Made by a program: the position numbers and the translations under genes
Part shown: positions 16,368 to 26,135 of the stretch, piece after piece
Position numbering within the stretch: position 1 is the first letter of the stretch
Layout: each line of letters opens with the position of its first letter
The notes under the pieces: generated by a model
What the model was told of the DNA's origin: nothing
What the model saw: only the letters and a program-made list of their open reading frames with translations
The model's database searches: none
From: Vibrio sp. 16
Lineage (GTDB): Bacteria > Pseudomonadota > Gammaproteobacteria > Enterobacterales > Vibrionaceae
Assembly (NCBI RefSeq): GCF_963681195.1
Contig: NZ_OY808998.1
Coordinates: forward strand, 1,054,001-1,118,000
Direction: 5' to 3'
Length of the DNA stretch: 64,000 nucleotides

Positions 16368-18134
16368 TTACGCACGAAACGTGTTGAGCACTACCTGATT
16401 CCGACCAAGTCCTTTCGCTTGATAAAGGGCTTTGTCGGCGCGGCCAATCGTCGTGTGTTGGCTATCTTGCGCTGAGGTAATACCAATGCTTACCGTGTAC
16501 CTTACCTCAATCTCTTCATAGCTTAACTCGGTTTGTTCTACCACTTGCCTAAACAGCTCGCACTGTTCATAGGCATCGTTTTCATCATTGGCGTAAAACA
16601 AGACACAAAACTCTTCGCCGCCATAGCGAGCCAAACTTATTGCCCCGGGTTTAGGGAAACATTTCTTCATCAACTCAGCCGTATGGAGGATGACATGATC
16701 ACCACATTGATGCCCGTGCACGTCGTTGATACGCTTGAAGTGATCGATATCGAGAATCGCTAGGTAGATGCCTTCTTTATCCAAGTTTGAATCAATTTTT
16801 TCACGGATCGTTAGCTTGTTATCTAGGTGAGTCATCACATCTTTACTGCGCAGCTTTTTGTGCAGTAATAGATTAGAAAGCGCCACTTCTGAGTAGTCAC
16901 GAATCATGCGTAAAATACTTCGGTAAGTGGGGAAGGTTGCCGTCATGTAAATCACCGCAATTAAGCTGCCTTTATCGAACAAGGGGATGGTGTAATGTCG
17001 GCCATCGATCTTTAGTTTTTTGGCCAAAGGATCGGCGTAGCGCTTGGCGGTATAGCGTAGTGAGCTGGGTGAAAACCGATTGGCGAGATCTTTGTCTTTC
17101 AGAACGATGTGACTGTTTCCATGGTAATCGATAGTGCTGAAGTAACCGTAATCAGAGTCATAAAAACAGAGTTGGATCCCCTTATGATGGCAGAAGCGAT
17201 CCAAGATAGCGCGCAGATGGTGCTTAAAATCTGGCAGGTCGTGCTTGTTGTTCAGATCGGCCAGAGATTGGTTAAGTTGATAGGTCAGATAGTTAAATGC
17301 GACGGCAAGCAACAACAGGGACGCAATCACTATCGCCGTTAGCGAAAACTGATACGAAGAGGACAAAACATCAGACCTATCCGTACCAGAGATAAATACC
17401 CATTGGTATGGGTTATCACTGTCGAATACAGAGAGTTTAAATTGACCTTTGTAGTAATACTCGTGCCGACCAAAACGTAAGCCGTTAGTGATCATTTCAC
17501 TGATGCCCGCATGGTAGCTGACTGAAGGGGTGCCGATTCGTTGCGGATCTGGGTGAAAGACAAGTCTGCCCGTTGAGCTATCAACGACAAAAACATACCC
17601 ATCGGAAAGTGTTCTTAGGCCACGCAGGCTTTGCGTGGTGTACTTGAGGTCAAACTCAATCCAGATTTCATTGAGGTTGTTTTGTTGATATTTGACGGCA
17701 AACACCCATTGCTCTGGCTGCTTTTCATAAACAGAAGAAACGGTAAATCTAGGGTCAACTTTATTCAGCGGACTCCACACCATAGTGGTGTTTTGCTCGG
17801 CCAGAGTTGGATTAAGTAACACCGAACGATATTGCCCAGTTTGATGATCGACGGTGATGATATCTAGGTAAGCAGGTGAATGCTCCAAGATGCGTTTTGC
17901 GGTTGAATCAAAGTCCTTGAGTGAGTCGGTATCATTGAGGAGATAGAGTTTACTTGTGGCCGCTTCGACTTGAGAAGAGATAAGATGAAATGCGGTTTTT
18001 AAGTTGCCAAAAGATTGCTGATAGGCACTCTTTTCGGATTGATTGAGCTGATGATAAGCCGCATAAATCATCCCTAAAACAAGAAGAATGATATACGGTC
18101 TCAGCGTTCGAATAAGTATTTTTGGTAACGCCAT
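16368..18134 (-). CDS. Diguanylate cyclase with periplasmic sensor domain
   Basis: This 588-residue membrane protein makes c-di-GMP. A first membrane helix (residues about 11-28) and a second (about 265-285) flank a periplasmic dCache-like sensor; GYVFVVDSSTGRLVFHPDP and the YQWVFISGTDRS end are typical of that fold. After a cytoplasmic region of GAF-like size (about 300-430) comes the GGDEF domain, with LAILDIDHFKRINDVHGHQCGD and the active-site GGEEF at about 505-509. No RxxD inhibitory site is present in the usual place. I chose ATG 18134 over a TTG three codons upstream. The ligand is unknown. It lies alone between terminators. Confidence 0.9.
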   Translation of the reverse strand: MALPKILIRTLRPYIILLVLGMIYAAYHQLNQSEKSAYQQSFGNLKTAFHLISSQVEAATSKLYLLNDTDSLKDFDSTAKRILEHSPAYLDIITVDHQTGQYRSVLLNPTLAEQNTTMVWSPLNKVDPRFTVSSVYEKQPEQWVFAVKYQQNNLNEIWIEFDLKYTTQSLRGLRTLSDGYVFVVDSSTGRLVFHPDPQRIGTPSVSYHAGISEMITNGLRFGRHEYYYKGQFKLSVFDSDNPYQWVFISGTDRSDVLSSSYQFSLTAIVIASLLLLAVAFNYLTYQLNQSLADLNNKHDLPDFKHHLRAILDRFCHHKGIQLCFYDSDYGYFSTIDYHGNSHIVLKDKDLANRFSPSSLRYTAKRYADPLAKKLKIDGRHYTIPLFDKGSLIAVIYMTATFPTYRSILRMIRDYSEVALSNLLLHKKLRSKDVMTHLDNKLTIREKIDSNLDKEGIYLAILDIDHFKRINDVHGHQCGDHVILHTAELMKKCFPKPGAISLARYGGEEFCVLFYANDENDAYEQCELFRQVVEQTELSYEEIEVRYTVSIGITSAQDSQHTTIGRADKALYQAKGLGRNQVVLNTFRA

Positions 18135-18249
18135 GTGTGCCAACTGATTGATACGGAATATATAGTAATTATGCCCGGTATACTAAACGGTATTAGCAAG
18201 CACATCAATGCATATTAATCCAGTCTATAACTGCATGGCTTTATAGAAT

Positions 18250-18275
18250 TGAGCGATATATCACCATATCGCTCA
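18250..18275. terminator. Hairpin after glgX
   Basis: A ten-pair TGAGCGATAT/ATATCGCTCA stem with a six-base loop lies just beyond the glgX stop. TTTT follows only on the plus strand, so its strength for leftward transcription is uncertain. Confidence 0.5.
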
Positions 18276-18285
18276 TTTTGTGTCT

Positions 18286-20238
18286 CTATTTTGAGTGGAA
18301 GATCGCTATGGACGCGGGGGCGACCAATACCTGTTTGTGATCTATTGATTGATGAAGATCATGTGAGTCGGTATTACAGATCATGGTCCATTCAGCGCTT
18401 TTTCTTTCTGGCAAGGTAAATCTGGCGGGTGCGTTGGTTTGGTTGATGCAGTAAAACAGCTCTGAGCCCTCTTCGCCGATACCCAAGTGGAGAGCCATCG
18501 AGCTGAGTCGGTTCCAGTCTTCATGCTCCATAAACGAACCATCGAGTCTGCGCCAGAATATTCGGTTGTCGTTGCGGTTTTCGCCGCTGAACGCACGAAT
18601 AAAAGGCACCATATAATGCTGGCGAGCTTGGGTCATCTCCGCGAGCCATTGTTTGAAACGCGTTTTACGCTCATCCATCTGCCAGTCTAACCAACTCAGT
18701 TCATTGTCTTGGCAATAGGCGTTGTTGTTCCCTCGTTGCGTATGAGAAAGCACATCCGCGGTAAGAATATGTGGAATACCAAACGCAAATAGCAAACTGG
18801 CCATGAAGTTGCGTTTTTGTTTTTCACGCTTTTCTACGATGGTGAGGTTTTCCGTTGGGCCTTCTACACCATAGTTGTCAGAGCGGTTGTCGCCGTGACC
18901 ATCACGGTTGTGCTCCCCATTGGCTTCATTATGTTTGTGCTTGTAAGAGACAAGATCTTGCATGCAGAAACCGTCATGGTAGGTGATGTAGTTGACCGTC
19001 AGTTTATAAGGCCAGTTCGCAGCACTGTACAAGTCACGTGAGCCCATAAGGCGTGTCGCAAACTCTTTGAGAAACCCTTGGTCGCCGCGCCAGAAGCTAC
19101 GGGTGATATCGCGCAGTCGATCGTTACACTCGTTCCAGCCGAATGGGAAGTTGCCGACTTGATAACCGTTAGGGCCAATATCCCAAGGTTCTGCAATCAA
19201 TTTAATTTGCTGTAATACCGGATCTTGAGCCACAGCCTTGAAGAAACCTGCGTCTGGGCTGAAGTGCTCTCCATGACGGCCCAGTGTGGCCGCGAGATCG
19301 AAACGGAACCCATCAATCTGATATTCATTAACCCAGTAACGGAGCGTATCCATCACCAGATTCAAGCTTGGCTGATAAGAAAGATCGACGGTGTTGCCAC
19401 ACCCTGTATAGTTAGCGTAGTGCTCACCGTGTTTCAGGTAGTAACGTTTGTCGAGCGCTTTTAGGTTGAATACCGGGCCATCACTGCCGCCTTCCGCCGT
19501 ATGGTTGTAAACAACATCTAATATCACCTCAATGCCGTTGCGGTGCAGCTCGCGAATAGCGGTTTTTAGCTCGTTGACGGCATCTTTGTCGGCGTATCTT
19601 GGATCAGGCACCATAAACAAGTAGGGGTTGTAGCCCCAATAGTTAACCTTTTCCATCTTTAACAGGTGAGGCTCATGCATGCAGGCAGCCACTGGCAGCA
19701 GTTGGAGCGTGTTAATGTTTTGCTCTTTATAGAACTCAAGCATGGCGTCACTAACCAGCCCTAAATAGCGTCCTTGAGACTCAATTGGCAAGTCTGGGTG
19801 GAGTTTAGTCAGCCCTTTGACGTGTGTTTCAAACAGCACCATCTCATCACGAGGACGGTTTGGACGCTGAACCCCTTGCCAATCAAATTCGTCGGAGACA
19901 ACCACACAGCGCGCTAACTCAAAGCTCTTCTCTGAATTAAAAGGCAGCGTGTAATGCAAAGGTTTTGCCAGCGCTTTTGCGTACGGGTCTGAGATTAAAT
20001 GCGGCTCGCCATTGTGCTCGACAATATAGCCATACTGAGCGCCAGGCAGAATGCCAGGTACAAAGGTGAATTTTATTCCCGCGTATTCGCCATCGAGTTG
20101 AAACGTTTTAAAGTCACCGGATTGGTCGAAGATAGCTAATTGAATCGAGTCTGCATCGGGCGCGTAAATAGAAAAATTACACCCGTGTTCATGGGGTGTT
20201 GCGCCTAACGGATATGGATGAGAGCACTGCATGATCAT
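18286..20238 (-). CDS. glgX: Glycogen debranching enzyme (GH13 isoamylase type)
   Basis: GlgX cuts alpha-1,6 branches of phosphorylase-trimmed glycogen or maltodextrin. The 650-residue cytoplasmic protein opens with a CBM48-type domain (YPLGATPHEHGCNFSIYAPD), followed by the GH13 barrel: VNYWGYNP, DVVYNHTAEGG, the nucleophile in GFRFDLAATLGR (about 313), the acid in LIAEPWDIGPNGYQVG (about 349) and TYHDGF (about 421). NRSDNYGVEGPT is also typical of GlgX. No signal peptide is present. It is divergent from lamB and shares its 445-base regulatory region, so maltose control is plausible. Confidence 0.92.
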   Translation of the reverse strand: MIMQCSHPYPLGATPHEHGCNFSIYAPDADSIQLAIFDQSGDFKTFQLDGEYAGIKFTFVPGILPGAQYGYIVEHNGEPHLISDPYAKALAKPLHYTLPFNSEKSFELARCVVVSDEFDWQGVQRPNRPRDEMVLFETHVKGLTKLHPDLPIESQGRYLGLVSDAMLEFYKEQNINTLQLLPVAACMHEPHLLKMEKVNYWGYNPYLFMVPDPRYADKDAVNELKTAIRELHRNGIEVILDVVYNHTAEGGSDGPVFNLKALDKRYYLKHGEHYANYTGCGNTVDLSYQPSLNLVMDTLRYWVNEYQIDGFRFDLAATLGRHGEHFSPDAGFFKAVAQDPVLQQIKLIAEPWDIGPNGYQVGNFPFGWNECNDRLRDITRSFWRGDQGFLKEFATRLMGSRDLYSAANWPYKLTVNYITYHDGFCMQDLVSYKHKHNEANGEHNRDGHGDNRSDNYGVEGPTENLTIVEKREKQKRNFMASLLFAFGIPHILTADVLSHTQRGNNNAYCQDNELSWLDWQMDERKTRFKQWLAEMTQARQHYMVPFIRAFSGENRNDNRIFWRRLDGSFMEHEDWNRLSSMALHLGIGEEGSELFYCINQTNAPARFTLPERKSAEWTMICNTDSHDLHQSIDHKQVLVAPASIAIFHSK

Positions 20239-20415
20239 TACTTACAAATATTGTGTTCTATATAGCGAAACTTAAGTAAATAGTGTTGTAAGACATTGGT
20301 CAAGCGCCTTGGATAAAATTTGTAAATGTAATTTTATTTCAAATTTGTGGCGAATTTAATTCAATTAGTGAGCAAGTTGGCATTTTGTTCTAAGAATAGT
20401 TTCTCCTACGAGGTA

Positions 20416-20486
20416 TCCTCCTCCTAGATAGTGTGATTTAGGGCACTAATATATCATACGGTTAGTTTTCTCCTCCTTTCTCATCC
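20416..20486 (+). promoter_or_regulatory. MalT boxes in the lamB promoter
   Basis: The MalT core GGA(T/G)GA appears, on the minus strand, as TCCTCC at 20416-20421 and overlapping at 20419-20424, TCCTCC at 20471-20476, and TCATCC at 20481-20486 inside CTCATCCCCC, which matches nine of ten bases of the E. coli box. A further forward GGATGA lies at 20507-20512. The 20239-20683 gap between glgX and lamB holds these boxes, a CRP-like site and a leader of about 160 bases; I see no gene in it. Confidence 0.75.
20432..20447. promoter_or_regulatory. CRP site in the lamB promoter
   Basis: TGTGATTTAGGGCACT matches eight of ten key positions of the CRP consensus TGTGA-N6-TCACA and lies between two MalT-box groups, the arrangement expected for MalT/CRP co-activation. 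Confidence 0.65.
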
Positions 20487-20683
20487 CCCCAAAATTAATT
20501 TATTTCGGATGAAGTCGACCCTCTACTCCCCCTGTAATCTGGCCACAGTTGAAACAAATGAGGACAAGGTTTCACTTGAAGCTGAGTTCTGTCTTACCTC
20601 TATTTTTCGCGACCTGTTGCTGCCTTTCAGGATGTATCGAAATACGAGGCATAAGAATAAGAAACCCTAAACGGAGTTATATA

Positions 20684-22024
20684 ATGAAAAAAGTAAGCGT
20701 GTTAGCGGCTGCAGTGGCGACTGCCTTAACATCGGGATTTGTCATGGCTGAAACAGACGTTGCGTTAGACGTAACATCAGGCGATTCAGCGATGGAAGTG
20801 GAAGTAGCAAACCCAACAGAAGTGATTTCTGATGGCTGGGAAGTGCATGGTTACATGTCAGCAAACTTCCGCATGAAAGATGGCGAGACGATCGATTCTG
20901 AGTTCGGTAAGCCAGATTACCACAGTGCAGGTACTTCAGGTCAAAGCACAAACCAAGTCGAGTTCACAATCAAGAAACACACAGAGCACAACAACGGTGT
21001 TTGGTCTGATTTCGTTGTTCGTTCAGAGTTCGGTAACGGTAACTCATTCGCTTACTCCTCAGAGGGTAGCCAAAAAGCGAACGACAAAGCGCAATTTGAG
21101 ATTAAAGAAGCGTACGTTGAGCTAGGTGGCATCTCTTTCTTGGGTGACGATTCGTCTATCTGGAGTGGCCACAGATACTTCAACCGTTCAGCGGGTCTGC
21201 TTTCTGGTGAATTCTGGAACCAATCTTCTGGTCTAGGTGCGGGTTTCCAAACCAAACTTGGCGGTAACACCGCAGGTTTCGCAGTGATTGCTGCAGACAC
21301 TAATGATGACATCAATAACGGCACTAACAGCGACCGCGAAACAAACGTTGCGTACAACGCTTACTACCACGGCGTTCAAGCGCTTGGCGGCAGCTTCAAC
21401 TTTGATGTGAAATACATCACTCGTGCGAACAAAACGGATCCTGCAGCAGACAACGGCGTTGGCGCAGCAATTACCTATAACCGCGACTACTACGGCTTTG
21501 ATGGTTGGAGCCAAACAGGTATTGCTTACGGTTACGGCGCAGCAGCAAACCGCGGTGTGAACTTCGGTGCGTGGAGCGGTGACAACGGCTTTAGCGATGA
21601 TTCAAACAGCATCTTCCTAACTTCTTACGGTGTTGCGAACCTATCTGACTCTTGGCAGCTAGGTACAGAAGTTACAGCCTTCATCACTAACGAAATGTTC
21701 GGTCAAGAAGATTTGACTCGTATCCTTGTAGCAGCGCGTCCTTCTTACAAGATCAACGACAACCTACGTTTTGAAATGACAGGTAGTGTATCTAAAGAAA
21801 CAATTGCTGATGGCGCAGCATGGGGTCGTCAAGACGACAACATGTACTACATGCTAGAAGCCGCGCTTCCAGTAACGGTTAACGCAGACTACTTCGGTCG
21901 TCCACAAATCAAGCCTTACGTGACTTACTACAACACTGAAGAAGAAAGTGCAGGTGGTATCGGTCTAGGTGGCACTGACGGCAAAGAAGTTATTGTCGGT
22001 ATCCACACAGAAATCTGGTTCTAA
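20684..22024 (+). CDS. lamB: Maltoporin
   Basis: LamB is the trimeric outer-membrane channel for maltose and maltodextrins. The 446-residue precursor has a signal peptide (MKKVSVLAAAVATALTSGF, cleaved near VMA-ET). The mature part starts with DGWEVHGYMSANFRMKDGE, holds alternating beta strands and ends in a terminal aromatic residue (VGIHTEIWF), as outer-membrane barrels do. Aromatic 'greasy slide' type residues are present. I chose ATG 20684 (ACGGAG site); the in-frame extension upstream has no signal. The codon choice is strongly biased toward frequent codons, consistent with high expression. MalT boxes and a CRP site lie upstream. Confidence 0.93.
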   Translation: MKKVSVLAAAVATALTSGFVMAETDVALDVTSGDSAMEVEVANPTEVISDGWEVHGYMSANFRMKDGETIDSEFGKPDYHSAGTSGQSTNQVEFTIKKHTEHNNGVWSDFVVRSEFGNGNSFAYSSEGSQKANDKAQFEIKEAYVELGGISFLGDDSSIWSGHRYFNRSAGLLSGEFWNQSSGLGAGFQTKLGGNTAGFAVIAADTNDDINNGTNSDRETNVAYNAYYHGVQALGGSFNFDVKYITRANKTDPAADNGVGAAITYNRDYYGFDGWSQTGIAYGYGAAANRGVNFGAWSGDNGFSDDSNSIFLTSYGVANLSDSWQLGTEVTAFITNEMFGQEDLTRILVAARPSYKINDNLRFEMTGSVSKETIADGAAWGRQDDNMYYMLEAALPVTVNADYFGRPQIKPYVTYYNTEEESAGGIGLGGTDGKEVIVGIHTEIWF

Positions 22025-22038
22025 GCCAGATAAACTGC

Positions 22039-22066
22039 AAGGCAGCCAATTGGCTGCCTTTTGTCA
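22039..22066 (+). terminator. Hairpin terminator after lamB
   Basis: Arms AAGGCAGCC and GGCTGCCTT around AATT (22039-22060), followed by a T-rich stretch. Incomplete termination here would lower malM relative to lamB. Confidence 0.75.
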
Positions 22067-22096
22067 TTTTAATAAAACAACCTTTAGTGAGAGATA

Positions 22097-22948
22097 ATGA
22101 TGAACAATAAACACTCTTTTTTAGCCGTTGTGCTAGGTGCTTTGCTAGCGGGTTGTGCGTCGAATACCCCGATTGATAAACAAGTGGCTGCGCCAACCAA
22201 CGCTGAAGTTTGTTGCAGTGACTACTCTAAGTTCCCATTCGCTCAACTGGGCGACAAAGAATCGCTTTCATTCGAAATTAATCCTTCTTCCCCAGTCGGA
22301 CAATTTGCTGAAGGCAACAGTTATTTTGAAGCGTTCCGTTTTAGTGAGCGCTCTGGACAAGTGCAGGTAACGGTATCGAGTTTAATGATTGATGACTCGG
22401 TATTCTCGCCTCAAGTCCAACTTCTAGACAGCAGTTTCAAGGTCGTAAAAACGTTGACCTTAGATGACTTCCAAGTGTTAGCGTCAAATGCGTTTACCCG
22501 CACTCGCTATGTCGCTAAGTTCCGAGCTAACGCCGAGAAAACGCCTTATTTTGTTATTTATACGCCAGCCGACACCTTGGGTAAAAGCGTCAAAATTGAC
22601 CACCCAGCGAAAGTTCGTGCGCAAGAATTTGGCGAAGTTATGCCGATGGTGACTGACCCTGTCTACACCTACCAATTGGGAGGGGACATTGAGCTAGAGG
22701 TAGAAACCCTGAAGCTGCGTCCATTCCGTGCTGCCGCGTCCAGCGCCGCTGTCGTGACCACGGAAAAGGCGGTCACAAAACCGGTGATTCAAGCGCAGCC
22801 AGACACGCAAACCTACTACTACAATGCGATTGAGACTGCGGTAGCATCGGGTGATATTCCCAAGGCATTAAGCCTGCTTGATGAAGCGAAAGCACTCAAT
22901 ATCAAAGGCGCTCAGGAAGTGTTCGTCAAAGCGGTGAACGCAAAGTAG
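22097..22948 (+). CDS. malM: MalM-type maltose operon lipoprotein
   Basis: A 283-residue protein with a lipoprotein signal ending LLAGC at about residue 20; E. coli MalM is periplasmic, so the lipid anchor is a variation common in vibrios. The body matches the MalM family: SKFPFAQLGDKESLSFEI, then SYFEAFRFSE, TVSSLMIDDSVFSPQVQLLD, and FVIYTPADTLGKS. The exact role of MalM is unknown; it is always linked to maltodextrin genes. A linker rich in Ala, Val and Thr (about 210-240) precedes a short helical C-terminal module. It follows lamB in the same direction and ends before a strong terminator. Confidence 0.88.
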   Translation: MMNNKHSFLAVVLGALLAGCASNTPIDKQVAAPTNAEVCCSDYSKFPFAQLGDKESLSFEINPSSPVGQFAEGNSYFEAFRFSERSGQVQVTVSSLMIDDSVFSPQVQLLDSSFKVVKTLTLDDFQVLASNAFTRTRYVAKFRANAEKTPYFVIYTPADTLGKSVKIDHPAKVRAQEFGEVMPMVTDPVYTYQLGGDIELEVETLKLRPFRAAASSAAVVTTEKAVTKPVIQAQPDTQTYYYNAIETAVASGDIPKALSLLDEAKALNIKGAQEVFVKAVNAK

Positions 22949-22969
22949 GCATCTAAACACTGATAATAA

Positions 22970-23000
22970 AAAAGAGCTCCTTGTTTGGAGCTCTTTTGCT
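22970..23000 (+). terminator. Terminator after malM
   Basis: AAAAGAGCTCC/GGAGCTCTTTT, an 11-pair stem with a six-base loop. A-rich and T-rich flanks make it bidirectional, serving malM and the opposing glucosidase gene. Confidence 0.88.
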
Positions 23001-23015
23001 ATTTAGCGTTAGTAT

Positions 23016-25787
23016 TTAGATGGCGTCTCTATCTTGCTGTAGCCCCTCATCTTTTCGCTTGTTGAAGAGATAATCGCGCTCATTCAACGAAGCAAAACTC
23101 GCTGAGTTATCCGGAGACGCGAACGCGAGTTTTTCCAGTGCCCAACGGTACTCGTTTTCTACCTGTTTCACGCTGGCGTGTGAAGAGATGTAAGTGCAGT
23201 TGCCCGAGAGATCTATGTGCAGTGTCAGCGGCGAAGACAAGTCGCTTGCTACCGCAATCACGTTGTTACCAACGCGGAATTTGAAATCAAGGTGAATATC
23301 CGCTTTCAATACCGCAGGGGTCAATTGGAAGCGGTATCCTTGTGCGTCTCGCTGATATTCAAATTGGAGTGCGTTGTTTTCTCCAAATGGCAGCCTTGCT
23401 TTAAAGCTCTGCCATTGCGACGGGATTTTGGGCGCAATTTCGATGCTATTGGCGATAAGTTTTGGCTTAAAGCCCAGATAGTCTTGCTGAGCGTTGCGGG
23501 CGAACTCGGACACTGACCACGCTTGGGCATAGGTGCCCGTTTCAACCAGTTGCTGCGGATGAGTCTGAAAGGCATCTAAGTTTTCACTCATGGTGCCACG
23601 ATGACCCTGCTGCAAAATCTGTTTCGCGAGGTTTTTACTCAGTTGATACGCAAAGTCTTGTTGGTGGTAACGGTTTAACGCTGAGACAGTAAACCCTGCA
23701 TTCCACCCCCAGATGGTGCCATTGTGGTAGGCGGCGTCTTTGTGATACTCGCTGCGATTGTCATGGTAAGGGTGAAAATCGGGATGTTGCTGATTGAGAG
23801 AACAAATCCCCCAAGGGAACAGCAGGTTATCGACGCAGTTTTTCACCATATGCTGGCCAATGCTAGGGGCGATAAGACTCTCTTGTTGTGGGATAGTCAT
23901 CGCCATCAACTGATTCGGTCTGACACTGAAGTCAGGGCGATCATTCTCTTCTAGTCGATCAGCCAATTGCAGATGTTCCTCATCCCAAAACTTATCGATA
24001 AAGCTTTGTTTGGCATGTTTGGCGAGCGTATCGACATGCTCGGCAAATGTTTGGTCGTTGTTGAGAAGTGCGACTTGTTTTGCGACGTTTAGGCTTTCAA
24101 ACCACAGGGCTTGGATGTCGTTGGCTTTTGGCCCTCGTGGCGACCACGGAATTTGGCCGTTGATCTTGGCGTCCATCCACGTATCCGGATGACGATGCTT
24201 CATCAAACCATCAGCATCAAGATAATGCGTCTCAACGCCAGAAATGAAACGTTGAATGACAGGGTAAATCCGCTTGGCAAACGCTCTGTCGCCACTGTAG
24301 TTGATGTACTCAAGGATCTCTCGCATCATCCAAGGTGTGCCGTCAGTGGTGTTGTAGATGATATTGGTTTTGCTGGTAACTCGGTTTGGGATGCGTCCAT
24401 AGTTGACAGATTGAGTGTCCAACTGTTGCATTGAGGCAAAGTTTTCGATGATGGATTTCGCTTCCTCAAACTCGCCATTGACTAAGCTTGTGCCAGAGAG
24501 CGCGATGAAGGTGTCTCTTCCCCAACAATCTTTAAACCAAGGCAAGCCTGCCCATATGCCTGTGCCAAACTCATGGCTGACGAAGACTCGACTCGATAAA
24601 CGAGCCCACATCACGGCGCGGTTGTATTCAAGGTCGTCTGTCCAAAGATAGCTGTGGGTGAGAAACTGGTAGATTCTCGTTTTATGCTGTTGAAGCGCAT
24701 TGTGCTGGGCCGCTTGGCGGCAATATTCAATCGCTTTAGCTTTGCTGTGTTCAAAACAGAGATACGCCGTGAGTTCAACGCTTGGTTGAACACTGGTGAT
24801 CATGATCTGGCAGTGTGAACCCGACAGGAATAAGTGCTGTTCCAGCTCTGGGAACTGCGTTGATGACACTTCCTCGATGGTTACAGGTTGATTGGCACTG
24901 ATGGCGATGAATCTTGGGCTACCTTCTGGGCACAGTTCGGCGTTGATCGCTAACACGATCACATCGCCCTCTATTTCCACGCTGACATCATTCACGCCAA
25001 CATTGAGCTCTGGAAGTACGCTCAACGGTTTTGCTTCGTTTGTGCTGACAGTGAGCGACGCCATTCGCTGCGCTTGGTGAAGGCTGAGTAAGTCTTTAGC
25101 GTTGTGGAACTGGTGCTCAACGCCATAAGGAAGCAGGCGTGCTTTGAGCGCGGAAGGTTTGATATTGAGCTCGCCATCGACCCAAGAGGCGAAACCGCCT
25201 AAGTACCAACCTTGATGATGACGATAGCGACCCGCAGAGACAAATTGGTGAGTTCGCCCTTCGTAGTAGCCATCGACGTTGTCGCCGAAGACGAACGGAA
25301 AACTGTCATCGTTTTCAATCGCAAGCGCATCGAAAAGAGTGGAGGGTTCAAGGGCGCCCTCTGCACAGAGGATATCGGATGCAGGTGCGCTCACACTGTT
25401 TAGTCGAGCACAAAGGCGATCGCGTTTAGATAGGGTCTGCTGGTTGTCTCCACCCGTTTGGATGGTCAGACTTGGCGCGTCATCGGATAGGTCAAGCAGA
25501 AGGGTAAATCGACCTGTGGCGCTTGGCGTAAACAGCAAGTCATTACCAATGCCGTGAGTTGTGAGAAGCGGTGTCGTTTGGTTTAACTCGACGGTGGTAG
25601 GGTCTATCTCATGGCCAGAAAGAGTCCACTGCTCAGTGCCATCCATATCGGTAATTTTGAAGCGATGTTGGTCTGCCGAGAAGACCACGCACGCAGAATA
25701 TTGTTCAGCTGACAGTTGGGTGAAAGGTGTGTCTAACCCCCAACCGTTGAAAGTCCCTTTTAGATACAAATTGGGTAGGTTGTTCAT
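23016..25787 (-). CDS. Amylo-alpha-1,6-glucosidase family protein with N-terminal CBM-like domain
   Basis: A 923-residue cytoplasmic protein (no signal). Residues about 1-110 resemble a starch-binding or isoamylase-N type domain (LYLKGTFNGWGLDTPFTQL, then HRFKITDMDGTEQWT). The middle (about 170-330) resembles the N-terminal glycogen-debranching domain. From about 380 on, an (alpha/alpha)6 barrel carries the GDE_C signature WFKDCWGRDTFIALSG and later PDTWMDAKIN and AAYHNGTIWGWNAGF. The likely role is hydrolysis of alpha-1,6-linked glucose or related branched dextrins imported by the maltose system. No MalT box could be recognised upstream. The exact substrate is uncertain. Confidence 0.82.
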   Translation of the reverse strand: MNNLPNLYLKGTFNGWGLDTPFTQLSAEQYSACVVFSADQHRFKITDMDGTEQWTLSGHEIDPTTVELNQTTPLLTTHGIGNDLLFTPSATGRFTLLLDLSDDAPSLTIQTGGDNQQTLSKRDRLCARLNSVSAPASDILCAEGALEPSTLFDALAIENDDSFPFVFGDNVDGYYEGRTHQFVSAGRYRHHQGWYLGGFASWVDGELNIKPSALKARLLPYGVEHQFHNAKDLLSLHQAQRMASLTVSTNEAKPLSVLPELNVGVNDVSVEIEGDVIVLAINAELCPEGSPRFIAISANQPVTIEEVSSTQFPELEQHLFLSGSHCQIMITSVQPSVELTAYLCFEHSKAKAIEYCRQAAQHNALQQHKTRIYQFLTHSYLWTDDLEYNRAVMWARLSSRVFVSHEFGTGIWAGLPWFKDCWGRDTFIALSGTSLVNGEFEEAKSIIENFASMQQLDTQSVNYGRIPNRVTSKTNIIYNTTDGTPWMMREILEYINYSGDRAFAKRIYPVIQRFISGVETHYLDADGLMKHRHPDTWMDAKINGQIPWSPRGPKANDIQALWFESLNVAKQVALLNNDQTFAEHVDTLAKHAKQSFIDKFWDEEHLQLADRLEENDRPDFSVRPNQLMAMTIPQQESLIAPSIGQHMVKNCVDNLLFPWGICSLNQQHPDFHPYHDNRSEYHKDAAYHNGTIWGWNAGFTVSALNRYHQQDFAYQLSKNLAKQILQQGHRGTMSENLDAFQTHPQQLVETGTYAQAWSVSEFARNAQQDYLGFKPKLIANSIEIAPKIPSQWQSFKARLPFGENNALQFEYQRDAQGYRFQLTPAVLKADIHLDFKFRVGNNVIAVASDLSSPLTLHIDLSGNCTYISSHASVKQVENEYRWALEKLAFASPDNSASFASLNERDYLFNKRKDEGLQQDRDAI

Positions 25788-26135
25788 GTTATTTTCTCAA
25801 ATTCGCTTGTGTAATGCGCCATAGAATAAGAGCGCGTGTTGTGCTCCAACTTGTTGTGTCATCTCTTTTGGGCACTCGCTTAATGACGTCACAAAATGAT
25901 TGATGGAATAGGTCTAATTTTAGTTGCGCAGTGGCGGAGATTGAAATTGATTAGCGCGTTAGTGGTATAGGTAAAGGCTATATCAGAGAGCTTGTCGGTG
26001 CGCTTTGCGCTGAATTGACTTATTTGGTTGTTGAATAAGATTTTATTTTTGTGAACTTAATCTGTGAGGCTTATGAAATCAGGGAGGCATAGCGCCTCCC
26101 TGTATAGTGGTTTATCTTAAGCGTGATTTTCTATA
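25788..26135. other. Gap between the glucosidase gene and pulA
   Basis: No gene is seen. It holds the presumed promoter of the glucosidase gene, a TGACGTCA palindrome at about 25884, and at 26081-26101 a GGGAGGC/GCCTCCC hairpin that probably ends pulA transcription. Confidence 0.6.
26081..26101 (-). terminator. Hairpin terminator of pulA
   Basis: An eight-pair AGGGAGGC/GCCTCCCT stem with a five-base loop, 35 bases past the pulA stop on the minus strand; the following T content is only moderate. Confidence 0.6.
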
